Assembly: GCA_050250915.1 (NCBI GenBank)
Contig: JBFWNT010000004.1
Location: forward strand, 62,001 to 126,000
Direction of reading: 5' to 3'
Length of the DNA stretch: 64,000 nt
From: Miltoncostaea sp050250915
Lineage (GTDB): Bacteria > Actinomycetota > Thermoleophilia > Miltoncostaeales > Miltoncostaeaceae
The position numbers and the translations under genes were made by a program. Positions 1 through 12,339 of the stretch are shown here, piece after piece. The notes beneath the pieces were generated by a model. That model was not told where the DNA came from and made no database searches. It was given only the letters and a program-made list of their open reading frames with translations. Position 1 is the stretch's first letter. Each line of letters opens with the position of its first letter.

Positions 1-2999
<2,999 letters not shown>

Positions 3000-3076
3000 G
3001 GTCCACCCCGATCCGAAGCGACGACAATGCGGTCAAACGATGGGTGGTCCCCGATCCCCCTCCGGGTGAAACCCGT

Positions 3077-5863
3077 TCATCGCCGCGCGTCCGTCACGCG
3101 GATCACCAGCAGCGCCCGGTCATCGCTGGCCTCGGCCGCCCCGAAGCGGGCGATCGCCGACTCGAGCGCCTCGGCCACGTCCTCGGCGCTGCCCTGCGCC
3201 GACTGGGCGGCGATGGCGGTGAGGCGGTCCATCCCGAAGAGCTCGCCGTCGGGCGAGCGCGCCTCGATGACGCCGTCGCTGAACAGCACCAGGGTGTCGC
3301 CGGGACCCAGCGCGAAGCCGCTCTCGGCGAAGCGGACGTCGGCCAGGATCCCCAGCAGCGGGCCGGCGGGGCACAGCGTCTCGACCGACCCGTCCGCCCG
3401 CACCAGCAGGGCCGGCGGGTGTCCGCCGCGCGCCAGGCGGACGTCCAACGAGCCGTTCACCCGCCGCAGCCACGCGTAGGTGGCGGTGAGGAACCGCGAG
3501 TCGGTGCCCTCGCGCAGGATCGCCCGGTTGAGCCGCCCGAGCACCTCGGCGGGCGAGACCTCCTCCGACTCGGCGCGGAGCGTGTGGCGGGCGAGGGCGG
3601 TCAGTGCGGCGGCCTCGGTGCCCTTGCCGCAGACGTCGCCGAGCACCGCCGCCCAGCCGCGGCCGCCGTCGACGGGGAACAGGTCGTAGAAGTCGCCGCC
3701 CACCTCCACGCCCTCGCCGCCGGCGACGTAGCGGGCGGCGACGTCCAGGCCCTCCACGTCGGGGAGGCTCGCCGGCAGCAGGCTGTCCTGGAGGGTCCGG
3801 GCGATCTCCCGGGAGCGGTCGAGCAGCATCGCGTTGTCGATGGCCAGGCCGGCACGGGCGCCGAGGTCCTCCGCGAACGCGAGGTCGTCGGTGGTGAAGC
3901 GGCGCCCCGACTCGGCCGAGACCAGCGTCAGCGCGCCGAGGATGCGGCCGCGGGCGGTGAGCGGCACCGTCATGCCGGCGACGATGCCGAGGTCGGTCAC
4001 CGCGCGGCGGCGCTCGTCGGGCGGCACCAACTCCTCGATGAGCTGCGGCGTCAGCGCCGGGATGAACTCCGGGCGCCCGGTCCGCAGCACCGCGCCGGTG
4101 CCGGTGGGGTCGTCGGGCCGGGCCGGGAATCGACGGTTCAGCTCCTGGGCCATCGCGACCTTCACGGGGTCGGAGTGGGCGACCGCGACCACCTCGATCC
4201 CGTCGTCGGTGGGGACGCTGACGCTGCACCAGTCGGCCAGGCGCGGCACCGACAGGTTCGCGAGCGCCGTCAGCGTGGCGCGGGCGCCGAGGGGCGCGTC
4301 CAGCAGCGTCCCGGCCTCGGCGAGCAGCTGCTGGCGGTCCGTCTTGCGCTGCTCCAGCTCGTAGAGCCGGGCGCGGTCGAGGGCCTGGGCGGCCAGGTCG
4401 GCGATGGACGACAGGAACGCGCGCTCCTCCTCGTCGAACACCTGGGCGTCCGCGAACGACAGCGCCATGCCGCCGATCGGCTCGCCCTCCACCACCAGCG
4501 GCAGCGCGGCGACCGCCTCGTGCGACATGGACTCGTGGAAGCGCCGCAGGTGAGGGTACGCCGCCCGGACCTCGTCGCCGTCGTGGAGCCACACCGGGCC
4601 CTCCCGGATGCTGTCCGGCGTCGGCAGGTCGGCGGTGATCGCGTACGACGGGAACTCCCGGCCGACCGCATCGTTGTACCCCAGGAGCACGAGCGTGGTG
4701 AGCGTGGTGCCGTCCTCGTCGATCAGGGCGACCGACCCGGCGGCGGCGCCGGTCGCATCGCGGCCGCGTTCGAGCACCACCCGGCCGACGTCGGCAGGGG
4801 TGGACGCCGCCGACATCCCCGCGGTGACCTCCTGGAGCCGCCGCACCCGGTCCTCCGCGGTCCGGGTCTCGGCGTACTGGCGGGTCAGCCGGCGGCCGAG
4901 GAGCAGGGCGCCGGCGATCGCGAGCGCCACGAGCAGGCTCAGCACGCCGAGCTCGATGGCCAGGGTGCGGCGCGCGTCGGCGAACACCGCCGACTCGGCG
5001 TCCTCGATGATGAACGTCCACCCGGAGGTGGTGGTCTCGGTGGCGAACCCGAGGACGCGGTCCTGCTGCCCGAGCGGGTTCCGCACGCCGGTGAGGCTCC
5101 CCACGACCGCTTCGGCGACCGGCCGGATCGGCGACATCCGGATGCGGCGGATCACCGGGTCGCCCCCCATCGCCCGGGACGGGCCGAGCCCGGGGGCCAC
5201 GAACAGGTCGCCCGTCCGGTCGAGGATGAAGACGTTGCCGCCGCGGAAGTCCCGCCGCTCGGCGGCCCGCCGGTTGAGGAAGGCGATGGAGACGCCGCCC
5301 ACGAGAGCCCCGTTGATGCGGCCCGCGGCGTCCCGCGTGGGGACGACGATCGCGATGAGCGGCTCGCCGTAGGCCGACTCGGCGATGCTGCCGCTCACCT
5401 GCGGGGTCCCCCCGGCCCTCGCGGCGGAGAGCAGGCGCCCCAGCTCGCCGTCGGCCCGCGCCCCCGGCGCGATCTCGGCGCCGACCGACGCCTTCGCGAC
5501 GCCGTCCGCGTCGAACCAGGTGATCCCCTCCCCGAGGGTCAGCTCCTCGGTGTCGATCCGGTCGAGCCGGCGCTGGATGCCGGCGGGGTCGCCCGACACG
5601 ATCGTCTCGCTGGACGCCAGCGCCTGGAGCACGAACTTCCGCCCGAGGAGGAACTGGGAGTAGTCGCCGGCCGCGACGGCGGCCGCGTTCTCGAGCCGCG
5701 CGACCTGGTCGTCCTTGGCGCTCTCGTAGGCCCGGACGGCGAGGACCGACCCGACGATGCCGAGCAGGACCGCGGCCCCGACGGCCACCGCGACGAGCGC
5801 GCGGATCCGGCGGAGCCCCTCCTCCGGCGTGCGCCGGGGTGGCGGGGGCGCCGCCGTGGTCAT
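3077..5863 (-). CDS. Membrane sensor with two GAF domains and SpoIIE-type PP2C phosphatase
   Basis: 928 residues from the ATG at 5863, chosen because GGAGG lies just upstream; an in-frame GTG at 5887 is the alternative. Layout: membrane helix at ~23-43, a ~260-residue extracytoplasmic region of Cache type, second helix at ~304-323, GAF-like domains at ~345-500 and ~520-685, and a C-terminal PP2C/SpoIIE domain. The phosphatase core shows GGDFYDLF (from ~722), GDVCGKG, LVLFSDGV and SDDRALLV, which carry the metal-binding aspartates, so it should be active. Such RsbU/RsbP-type phosphatases dephosphorylate STAS anti-sigma antagonists in partner-switching stress systems. A STAS protein is encoded at 37784-38104. 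Direct pairing of the two is inferred only. Confidence 0.9.
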   Translation of the reverse strand: MTTAAPPPPRRTPEEGLRRIRALVAVAVGAAVLLGIVGSVLAVRAYESAKDDQVARLENAAAVAAGDYSQFLLGRKFVLQALASSETIVSGDPAGIQRRLDRIDTEELTLGEGITWFDADGVAKASVGAEIAPGARADGELGRLLSAARAGGTPQVSGSIAESAYGEPLIAIVVPTRDAAGRINGALVGGVSIAFLNRRAAERRDFRGGNVFILDRTGDLFVAPGLGPSRAMGGDPVIRRIRMSPIRPVAEAVVGSLTGVRNPLGQQDRVLGFATETTTSGWTFIIEDAESAVFADARRTLAIELGVLSLLVALAIAGALLLGRRLTRQYAETRTAEDRVRRLQEVTAGMSAASTPADVGRVVLERGRDATGAAAGSVALIDEDGTTLTTLVLLGYNDAVGREFPSYAITADLPTPDSIREGPVWLHDGDEVRAAYPHLRRFHESMSHEAVAALPLVVEGEPIGGMALSFADAQVFDEEERAFLSSIADLAAQALDRARLYELEQRKTDRQQLLAEAGTLLDAPLGARATLTALANLSVPRLADWCSVSVPTDDGIEVVAVAHSDPVKVAMAQELNRRFPARPDDPTGTGAVLRTGRPEFIPALTPQLIEELVPPDERRRAVTDLGIVAGMTVPLTARGRILGALTLVSAESGRRFTTDDLAFAEDLGARAGLAIDNAMLLDRSREIARTLQDSLLPASLPDVEGLDVAARYVAGGEGVEVGGDFYDLFPVDGGRGWAAVLGDVCGKGTEAAALTALARHTLRAESEEVSPAEVLGRLNRAILREGTDSRFLTATYAWLRRVNGSLDVRLARGGHPPALLVRADGSVETLCPAGPLLGILADVRFAESGFALGPGDTLVLFSDGVIEARSPDGELFGMDRLTAIAAQSAQGSAEDVAEALESAIARFGAAEASDDRALLVIRVTDARR

Positions 5864-5973
5864 CGTCCTCCGGCCATGCGTCGACACTATCCCGGACGGG
5901 GTCGCGGTTCCCCGCAGCGGGCGTCGGCGCCGCCCCCGATGCGCCGCCGTGGCGAGCCGGGTTGGCTGGGCTC

Positions 5974-6975
5974 ATGGGCACGGGCGACGACGTGCGGCGC
6001 GATGAGGTCCTGGCGCGGCTCGCGGACGCCCTCGCGGACGGCTCGGTGGCGGTCGGCGAGGTCGAGCGCCTGCTCGGCCGGCGTCACCGCCGGGACCGGC
6101 CGGGGGCCGCGGCCGTCCTGGCCACGTTGGGCGCGGTCGTGGTGCTCTGCGGCCTGGCGATCGCGTTCGCCACCGTGTTCGGCGACCTCCCGGCGGCGCT
6201 CAGGGTCGCCGGGCCCTTCGCCTTCCCGGCTGCCGCCGCCGCGGGCTGCGTGTGGCTGGCGCGCCGCGGGGCGGCGCGGTGGCAGACCGATCTCCTGGGC
6301 CTCGTCGCATACGTGGCGTTCGGGGGCGCATGCGTCGCGTCGGCCTGGGGATCCGGGCTGGTCGACACGGGCCGCGAGGCCGCCGTGTACGCGCTGGTCG
6401 CGGCGGCACCGGCGGCGGCGCTCGTCGCGACGCTGCACCGGGCCACCGGCAGCGCCCTGCTGCTGTGGACGGGCGCTCCCGCCGTCGGCTTCGCCGTCGT
6501 GATCGCGCTCGCCGAGCTCGCGGGCGTGCTGAGCGCCGCGACCCTCCCATGGGTGATCCTCGCGGCGGGCGCCGCCGCCGCGGCCGGCGGGATCCTCCTG
6601 CTGCGGCGGGGCCGCGCGGACGGCCGCGTCGCGTTCCTGTGGGCCACCGCGTTCGGCGTGGCGGCGGTGCTCACGTCCCCGGACGACCTCGACCGCTTCC
6701 GGGTGTGGCACGCCGTGCTGGCCGCCGTGGTGGTGGCCGCGTTCCTCGCCGGGGCCGCGCTCGACTTCGTTCCCCTGATCTGGCTCGCGGCGGCGGGCGG
6801 CGCGCTGTGGGTGGTGCTGATCGCCGTGGTCGTGGGCTCGGCGACCGGCGCCGCGCTCGCGGTCGTGCTGGCCGGCTTCGGGCTGCTGGGGCTGGGCCTT
6901 CTGGTCGCCCGGCTGCACCGGCCCGGGGGACGTCCCCGCGGAGGACGCCCGGTCCGGGACGGCGACCCGGGCTGA
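5974..6975 (+). CDS. Polytopic membrane protein of unknown function
   Basis: 333 residues from ATG 5974. A short soluble N-terminus with an amphipathic helix (VLARLADALADGSVAVGEVE) and a basic patch is followed by roughly ten hydrophobic segments rich in Ala, Val and Leu, ending in a Gly/Arg/Pro-rich tail. The layout resembles DUF2157-type predicted membrane proteins, but no decisive motif is seen. It is divergent from the phosphatase gene, with 110 bases between the two starts, and lies 94 bases before the kinase-STAND gene on the same strand. Co-transcription with that gene is possible but not shown. Confidence 0.75.
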   Translation: MGTGDDVRRDEVLARLADALADGSVAVGEVERLLGRRHRRDRPGAAAVLATLGAVVVLCGLAIAFATVFGDLPAALRVAGPFAFPAAAAAGCVWLARRGAARWQTDLLGLVAYVAFGGACVASAWGSGLVDTGREAAVYALVAAAPAAALVATLHRATGSALLLWTGAPAVGFAVVIALAELAGVLSAATLPWVILAAGAAAAAGGILLLRRGRADGRVAFLWATAFGVAAVLTSPDDLDRFRVWHAVLAAVVVAAFLAGAALDFVPLIWLAAAGGALWVVLIAVVVGSATGAALAVVLAGFGLLGLGLLVARLHRPGGRPRGGRPVRDGDPG

Positions 6976-7069
6976 CGGCGCGGCGCCGGGCGCCGCCCCG
7001 CTTGCACGGGCGGGCCGGCCTGGTGGATGCTCGCCCGGACGACGGTTCCCGGGCACGTCGGAGGCAGGG

Positions 7070-10000
7070 GTGGCTGCACGAGCGGGGAACCCGGCATCCC
7101 AGACGGTCGAGGACCGTTCGCCTCCGCCTGGGGCGGCGGCATTCGAGCAGACGTCGATCGGCGGCTTCGTGATCGAGGGCGAGGCCGGCCGCGGCGGCAT
7201 GGGCGTCGTCCACCGCGCCCGCGAGCCCCGTCTGGACCGCCGCGTCGCCCTGAAGATCATGGCGCCGGCGCTGTCGTCCGACGCCCGCTTCCGGCAGCTC
7301 TTCGAGGACGAGTCGCGGCGGGCGGCAGCGCTCGAGCACCCCAATGTCCTGCCCGTGTACGGCAGCGGCGACGAGGCGGGTCAGCTCTACATCGCGATGC
7401 GCTTCGTGGAGGACGGAAGCCTCCAGGACCTCGTCGAACGCCGCGGGGCCCTCCCGCCCGGCATGGCGGTGCGGATCGTCGGCCGCGTCGCCGACGCGCT
7501 CGACGCCGCCCACGCCCACGGCCTCGTGCACCGGGACGTCAAGCCGGGGAACGTCCTGGTCGCCGACCCGGGGGGCCCCGACGAGCAGGTGTACCTCAGC
7601 GACTTCGGCCTGGCGATGCCCGTCGACGAGGCGCGCGGCGGGGCGGGCGGAGGGACGCCCGGGTACCTCGCGCCCGAGCAGCTCGCGGGCGGCGCGGTCG
7701 GCCCATGGACCGACGTCTACGCGCTCGGCTGCCTGCTGGACTTCGCGCTCACCGGCCGGGCACCGTCGCGGGCCGCGCTGGCCGAGCACGGGGCCGCCGC
7801 CGGGGATCTCGCCGGGCTGCCCGCCGGCCTCGCGGAGGTCATCGCGCGGGCCACCGCGCCGCGGGCGGACGACCGCTACCCGTCGGCGGGGGCGCTGGCG
7901 CGCGCGGCGTCGGCGGTTCGTCGGGACGTCGTGCTCGTGCACCATCCCGACGATCGCGAGGCCGCGGACCGGCTGGAGGGGCGCCTGCGCGCGCGCGGCG
8001 TCGACGCGCGCGCGTCCGACCAGGCGGGCGACGACCTCTCCGTGGCGCGCGCGTGCCTCGTGCTCGTCGGCCGCGCGGGGCTTGACGGGTGGGCGCGCGA
8101 CGCGCTGTCGGCGGCCCGCGAGGTCACGGCGACCGACCCCGCCTTCGTGCTGGGGACGGTGCTGCTCCCGGGCGCCCCCGACCTGCTCGAGCCCGCGCTG
8201 GCGGCGCTGGCGAGCCGGCCGGCGGTCGACCTGCGCGGCGAGCCCGACGATCCCCACGCCGTCTCCGACGTGCTGCGGCTGCTCGGGGCGGCCCCCGCAC
8301 GCCACGGGACCGGCTCGGTGGCGGGGTGCCCGTACCGGGGGCTCGCCGCCTTCGGCGAGGAGGACGCGGAGCTCTTCGTCGGGCGCGAGCGCGAGACGGC
8401 GATGCTCCTCGCGAAACTCCGTGGCGGCCGTTTCCTGGCCGTCCTCGGCGCCTCCGGCACCGGCAAGAGCTCGCTCATCCGGGCCGGTCTGCTCCCGGCG
8501 CTGCGCGCCGCGGAGCCGCTCACCGCGGTCTGCACCCTGACGCCCGGACGCGGCCCCGCGGGCTCGCTCGCCGCCGCCCTGGCGCCGGTGCTCGGCGCCA
8601 GGGCGCCCTCCGCGACCGACGTGATGGACGACCCCCGGTCACTCGACCGGGCCGGCGAGCGCGCAGCGGACGCACCGGACGCGCCCCGCCGGCTGGTCGT
8701 GGTGGTCGACCAGTTCGAGGAGGTCTTCTCGCTGACGGCGAGCCCCCGCGAGCGGCGGGCGTTCATCGACGCCCTCGTCCACGCCGCCACGGTGCCCGGC
8801 GGCGACGTGGTGGTCGTGCTGGCGATGCGATCGGACTTCTACGGGCGGTGCGCGGAGCACCCCGAGCTGCGCGCCCTGGTCGCCGACCGCCAGTTCCTGG
8901 TCGGCCCGCTCGGCCCCGCTGCGCTTCAGCGCGCCATCGAGGAGCCCGCGGCGGTGGCGGGCCTCACGCTCGAGGACGGGCTCACCCGGCGCATCCTGGC
9001 CGATGTGACGTCGCAGCCCGGCGCGCTGCCGCTGATGGAGCACCTCCTCCTGGAGCTCTGGGAACGCCGGCGGGGGACCTTCCTGACCCTTCAGGCCTAT
9101 GAGGAGTGCGGCGGCGTGGGCGGCGCCGTCGCGCGGACCGCCAACGAGGTCTACGGGGGCTTCTCCCCGGAGCAGCGCGCCATCGCCCGGCGGGTCCTGC
9201 TGCGCCTCACCCAGCCGGGCGAGGGCTCCGAGGACACCCGCCGGCGCGCCGAGGTCGCGGAGCTGGCGACCTCGCCCGCGGAAGAGCCCGCGGTCGGCGC
9301 CATCCTCGAGGCGATGTCCGCGGCCCGGCTGGTGACGCTCGCGACGGATCCGGCGACCGGCGCGCCGACGGCGGAGGTCACCCACGAGGCGCTCATCCGC
9401 GGATGGCCGGAGCTGCGCTCCTGGATCGATGAGGATCGCGAGCAGCTGCGGCTGCACCGGCGGTTGACGGACGCCGCGGGGGAGTGGGACGCGGCGGGCC
9501 GCGACGACGCGCTGCTCTACCGGGGATCGCGGCTCGACGCGTGGTCCGGCCGCCCGGAGGACGACCTGAACGCCCGTGAGCGCGCATTCCTCGAGGCGGG
9601 CCGCGGGCGTGAGGCGCGCGAGCAGTCCGCGCGCCGGCGGCGCCTCCGGCTCACCGTGGGGGCGCTCACCGCCGGCGTCGTGGCGCTCGCCGTGCTCGCG
9701 GCGCTGGCGCTGGTCTCACGCGGCCAGGCGCGAACCGAGGCCACCGCCGCGAGGGAGGACGCGTCGCGGGCGCTGGCCGCGCAGTCGCGTCTGGCCGCAT
9801 CGAGCGGCGGCGACCCCTTCACGCTCGCGCAGCGGTCGCTGTCCGAGGCGCGGACGCCGGAGGGCGCCGAGGCCCTCCGGCTGGCGGTCCAGCAGCCGCT
9901 GCGGCGGTCGATCCCGACCGGCCACGGCGGGCTCTGGGCTCTGGCCCCGCTGTCCGACGGCCGGATCCTGACGGGCAGCGAGAGCGGCCAGGTGGAGATC

Positions 10001-11728
10001 TGGGACCCCGCGGCCCCGGGGCATGCGCTCGCGTCGGTCGCGACCGGGCACTCGTCGGTCTACGTGCTGCTCGAGTTGCCGGACGGCCGCCTGGTGAGCG
10101 GCCACGACGACGGCACGCTGGCGGTCTGGGACCGGTCGCTGGGGACCCCGCTGGCGTCGGTGCAGACCGGGCACGGTTCCGTCTACGGCGGCGCGCTCCT
10201 GCCCGGGGACCGGATCGCCATCGGGAGCGGGGACGGATGGATCCAGATCCGCGACGCGAAGGATCTGAGCCGGACCCTCGGTGGCTTCCCGACGCGCCAT
10301 ACGGCCATCGACGCGCTCACGGCGCTTCCCGGGGGGCTGCTCGCCGTGGGCAGTGACGACGGCTGGCTCCAGGTCTTCGACCCGGGCCGGCCGTCACGAC
10401 CGGTCGCGAGCGCCGACACCGGCCACGGGGCGGTGTACTCGATCGAGCGGCTGCCGGGCGGACGGCTGGCCGTGGGCGGTGACCCCGGGTGGGTCGACAT
10501 CTGGCGCGTCGGTCCCCCACTCGTCCGGCTCGCGACGGCGCCGACCCGCCAGGGCACGACGTGGAGCGTCGTGCCCCTGGACGCCCACCGGCTGGCGGTG
10601 GCGTCCGACGACTCGACCCTCGATGTGCGTCCCATCGACCACCCGGAGCGTGTGATCCAGCGCATCCCGGCGGACCACGGCCCGCTCCTGAAGGCCGTCC
10701 TGCCCGCGGGCGGCGGGCTGGCGACGGGGAGCAATGGCGGCCAGCTGCAGGTCTGGGACCTCACCGAGTCGGCGCCGCCGCTGGTGTCGGTGGCGAAGGC
10801 CACGGGGACCGCCGGCGACGAGGGTGCCGGGGGCCTCGCGACGCTCGGGATCATGCCGAGGGGGCGCATCGCCATCGCCGGGACCGGCCGGCTCACCGTG
10901 CTCGACGGCGACGACCCCACCCACCCTCTCGTGCGCGTCGAGACGGGACTCACCCCCACGAGGGGGCTCGCGGTCCTGCCCGGCGGCCGGGTGGCGCTGC
11001 TCGGGGGCGTGGACCTCCAGATCTGGGATCCCCTCCGGCACGACCGGCCGGTGGGGGCCGGGACCATCGGAACCGCCGACGGCATGTCGCTCGCCCGGAT
11101 CGGCGGCGACCGCCTGGTCACGACCGACGCGAAAGGCATGGTCGCCGTCTGGAACCCGGCCGACCTCGCCCGGCCGGTCGCGCGGTGGAGCTCCCGGCAC
11201 GGGCGCGTGTGGGGGATCCTCCCGCTCGCGGACGAGCGGTTCGCGACGCTCGCCGACGACGGGACGATGACGTTCTGGGACGCGTCGCGTCCCGGCACGC
11301 CGGAGGCCACCTTCGAGGCCGGCCACGGCCCCATGTTCGCCGCCGCGACGCTGCCCGACGGCCGGATCGTGACCGCGAGCGGCGGCGACGGGAAGATCAC
11401 GATCTGGGACCCCGCGGACCCGACGCGCCCGGTCACCTCCTGGACGTCGGGCCACAGCACGGTGTTCGCCCTGGCGGTGCTGCCGGACGGCCGCGTCGTC
11501 ACGGGGAGCACGGACGGCCAGATCCAGGCGTGGGATCCCGCCCGCCACGCGCGCCCGCTCGCCTCCATCGCCACGACGGGGGGCTCGATCAACGAGATGG
11601 GCGTGCTCGGCGACGGGCGGCTCGTGACGGGGAGCGGCGGCGGGCGGCTCGAGATCCGCAGCGAGACCGCGTTCCTCAGCCAGAGCCGGGCGCGGCAGAT
11701 CGCCGACGGCTGGCCCCTCACGGGGTAG
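7070..11728 (+). CDS. Ser/Thr kinase - TIR-like - STAND NTPase - TM - 14-blade propeller protein
   Basis: 1552 residues from GTG 7070, with GGAGG six bases upstream. Residues ~33-280 are a Hanks-type kinase with an intact catalytic set: glycine loop GEAGRGGMGVV, K62, HRDVKPGN with D156, DFG at 178-180, and GTPGYLAPEQ. Residues ~284-408 (RRDVVLVHHPDDREAADRL onward) resemble a TIR/SEFIR fold. The usual catalytic Glu after the conserved Trp reads WARDA here, so NADase activity is doubtful. Residues ~420-850 are an nSTAND1-type NTPase: CPYRGLAAF, Walker A GASGTGKSS at 460-468, Walker B VVVVDQFEE at 543-551, and sensor AMRSDFYGR. A helix at ~860-883 precedes about 14 WD-like units ending in (I/V)xIWDP, enough for two seven-bladed propellers. 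Architectures of this sort occur in bacterial conflict and signalling proteins; the ligand is unknown. Confidence 0.9.
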   Translation: MAARAGNPASQTVEDRSPPPGAAAFEQTSIGGFVIEGEAGRGGMGVVHRAREPRLDRRVALKIMAPALSSDARFRQLFEDESRRAAALEHPNVLPVYGSGDEAGQLYIAMRFVEDGSLQDLVERRGALPPGMAVRIVGRVADALDAAHAHGLVHRDVKPGNVLVADPGGPDEQVYLSDFGLAMPVDEARGGAGGGTPGYLAPEQLAGGAVGPWTDVYALGCLLDFALTGRAPSRAALAEHGAAAGDLAGLPAGLAEVIARATAPRADDRYPSAGALARAASAVRRDVVLVHHPDDREAADRLEGRLRARGVDARASDQAGDDLSVARACLVLVGRAGLDGWARDALSAAREVTATDPAFVLGTVLLPGAPDLLEPALAALASRPAVDLRGEPDDPHAVSDVLRLLGAAPARHGTGSVAGCPYRGLAAFGEEDAELFVGRERETAMLLAKLRGGRFLAVLGASGTGKSSLIRAGLLPALRAAEPLTAVCTLTPGRGPAGSLAAALAPVLGARAPSATDVMDDPRSLDRAGERAADAPDAPRRLVVVVDQFEEVFSLTASPRERRAFIDALVHAATVPGGDVVVVLAMRSDFYGRCAEHPELRALVADRQFLVGPLGPAALQRAIEEPAAVAGLTLEDGLTRRILADVTSQPGALPLMEHLLLELWERRRGTFLTLQAYEECGGVGGAVARTANEVYGGFSPEQRAIARRVLLRLTQPGEGSEDTRRRAEVAELATSPAEEPAVGAILEAMSAARLVTLATDPATGAPTAEVTHEALIRGWPELRSWIDEDREQLRLHRRLTDAAGEWDAAGRDDALLYRGSRLDAWSGRPEDDLNARERAFLEAGRGREAREQSARRRRLRLTVGALTAGVVALAVLAALALVSRGQARTEATAAREDASRALAAQSRLAASSGGDPFTLAQRSLSEARTPEGAEALRLAVQQPLRRSIPTGHGGLWALAPLSDGRILTGSESGQVEIWDPAAPGHALASVATGHSSVYVLLELPDGRLVSGHDDGTLAVWDRSLGTPLASVQTGHGSVYGGALLPGDRIAIGSGDGWIQIRDAKDLSRTLGGFPTRHTAIDALTALPGGLLAVGSDDGWLQVFDPGRPSRPVASADTGHGAVYSIERLPGGRLAVGGDPGWVDIWRVGPPLVRLATAPTRQGTTWSVVPLDAHRLAVASDDSTLDVRPIDHPERVIQRIPADHGPLLKAVLPAGGGLATGSNGGQLQVWDLTESAPPLVSVAKATGTAGDEGAGGLATLGIMPRGRIAIAGTGRLTVLDGDDPTHPLVRVETGLTPTRGLAVLPGGRVALLGGVDLQIWDPLRHDRPVGAGTIGTADGMSLARIGGDRLVTTDAKGMVAVWNPADLARPVARWSSRHGRVWGILPLADERFATLADDGTMTFWDASRPGTPEATFEAGHGPMFAAATLPDGRIVTASGGDGKITIWDPADPTRPVTSWTSGHSTVFALAVLPDGRVVTGSTDGQIQAWDPARHARPLASIATTGGSINEMGVLGDGRLVTGSGGGRLEIRSETAFLSQSRARQIADGWPLTG

Positions 11729-11784
11729 AGGACCCGGGCGCAGCGGGCGCCCTGTCCGGGTTGCGGCCGACATGCCGCCGAGCC

Positions 11785-11810
11785 GTTTGGCCCCTCCCGC
11801 GGCCGGGGAG
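11785..11810 (+). promoter_or_regulatory. Possible SigB/SigF-type promoter of csbD
   Basis: GTTT (11785-11788), a 16-base spacer and GGGGAG (11805-11810) lie 29 bases before the CsbD start. The -35 element is exact; the -10 element matches GGGTAC at four of six positions. It is supported by family knowledge: csbD was named in Bacillus for control by sigma B. Confidence 0.4.
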
Positions 11811-11839
11811 CACTCCTGCCTCAACCACGGGAGGCGACG

Positions 11840-12022
11840 ATGACCGAGTCTGGGAAGGCCCAGGAGATGAAGGGGAAGGCCAAGGAGGCGGCCGGAGCGC
11901 TGCGCGGCGACGAGGACCAGAAGGCCGAGGGCCGCGCGGACCAGTCCGCCGGGAAGGCGCGGCAGGCGGGCGAGAAGGTGCGCGACGCCGTGGACGACCT
12001 GAAGGACGCCATCAAGAAGTAG
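11840..12022 (+). CDS. CsbD-family stress protein
   Basis: 60 residues from ATG 11840, preceded by GGGAGG. The sequence is short, highly charged and helix-forming, with the family signature KAQEMKGKAKEAAGALRGDE and repeated K/A/G heptads (QSAGKARQAGEKVRDAVDDL). CsbD-like proteins are small soluble proteins induced by general stress; their biochemical role is not known. It stands alone with its own probable stress promoter and a strong downstream hairpin. Confidence 0.93.
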   Translation: MTESGKAQEMKGKAKEAAGALRGDEDQKAEGRADQSAGKARQAGEKVRDAVDDLKDAIKK

Positions 12023-12034
12023 ACCGGCCGGTTC

Positions 12035-12064
12035 GCGGGGCGGCGTCCGCCCGGACGCCCCCGC
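12035..12064 (+). terminator. Hairpin terminator after csbD
   Basis: GGCGTCCG (12042-12049) and CGGACGCC (12052-12059) form an eight-pair stem with a CC loop, extended by GCGGGG against CCCCGC across a single mismatch. It lies 13 bases after the stop codon. There is no U-tract, which is usual in GC-rich actinobacteria. Confidence 0.7.
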
Positions 12065-12085
12065 GGATGGCCGGATCGCCCGGGA

Positions 12086-12167
12086 TGCCGGAGCCGGGAT
12101 TCGAACCCGGACGCCCGAAGGCTTGGGATTTTAAGTCCCCTGCGTCTGCCAGTTCCGCCACTCCGGC
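12086..12167 (-). tRNA. tRNA-Leu (anticodon UAA)
   Basis: The reverse strand reads a complete class II tRNA: acceptor GCCGGAG paired with CTCCGGC plus discriminator A, D-arm TGGCGGAACTGGCAGACGCA, anticodon loop CTTAAAA with anticodon TAA, a variable arm closed by GCC-TTCG-GGC, and T-arm GGTTCGAATCC. The CCA end is not encoded. It decodes UUA, a rare codon in this GC-rich genome. A TAGCCT hexamer at 12176-12181, eight bases upstream on the same strand, is a plausible -10 element. Confidence 0.95.
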
Positions 12168-12293
12168 CTGGGGCGAGGCTACCCCAGCGGGCCGGTGTTC
12201 GACGACAGCGCGATGAGATCGGAACCGACATCGGATAGCGGTTCTGAGCCGAGGCGCGCCGCCGTGGTCGCGGCCGGGATCGGCATCCGGTCA

Positions 12294-12336
12294 GCAACCA
12301 GAGTTGACGTGCTCGGACGATGTCAACTAAGGTTGC
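12294..12336. promoter_or_regulatory. Palindromic operator overlapping a leaderless promoter
   Basis: Two 15-base arms (12294-12308 and 12322-12336) with core AGTTGAC / GTCAACT are inverted around a 13-base spacer and match at 13 of 15 positions. TTGACG (12304-12309) in the left arm and TAAGGT (12328-12333) in the right arm form a -35/-10 pair with an 18-base spacer. Transcription would then begin at or next to the ATG at 12340. An operator that covers both promoter boxes suggests tight repression, probably by the HTH product of the next gene. Confidence 0.65.
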
Positions 12337-12339
12337 TCG

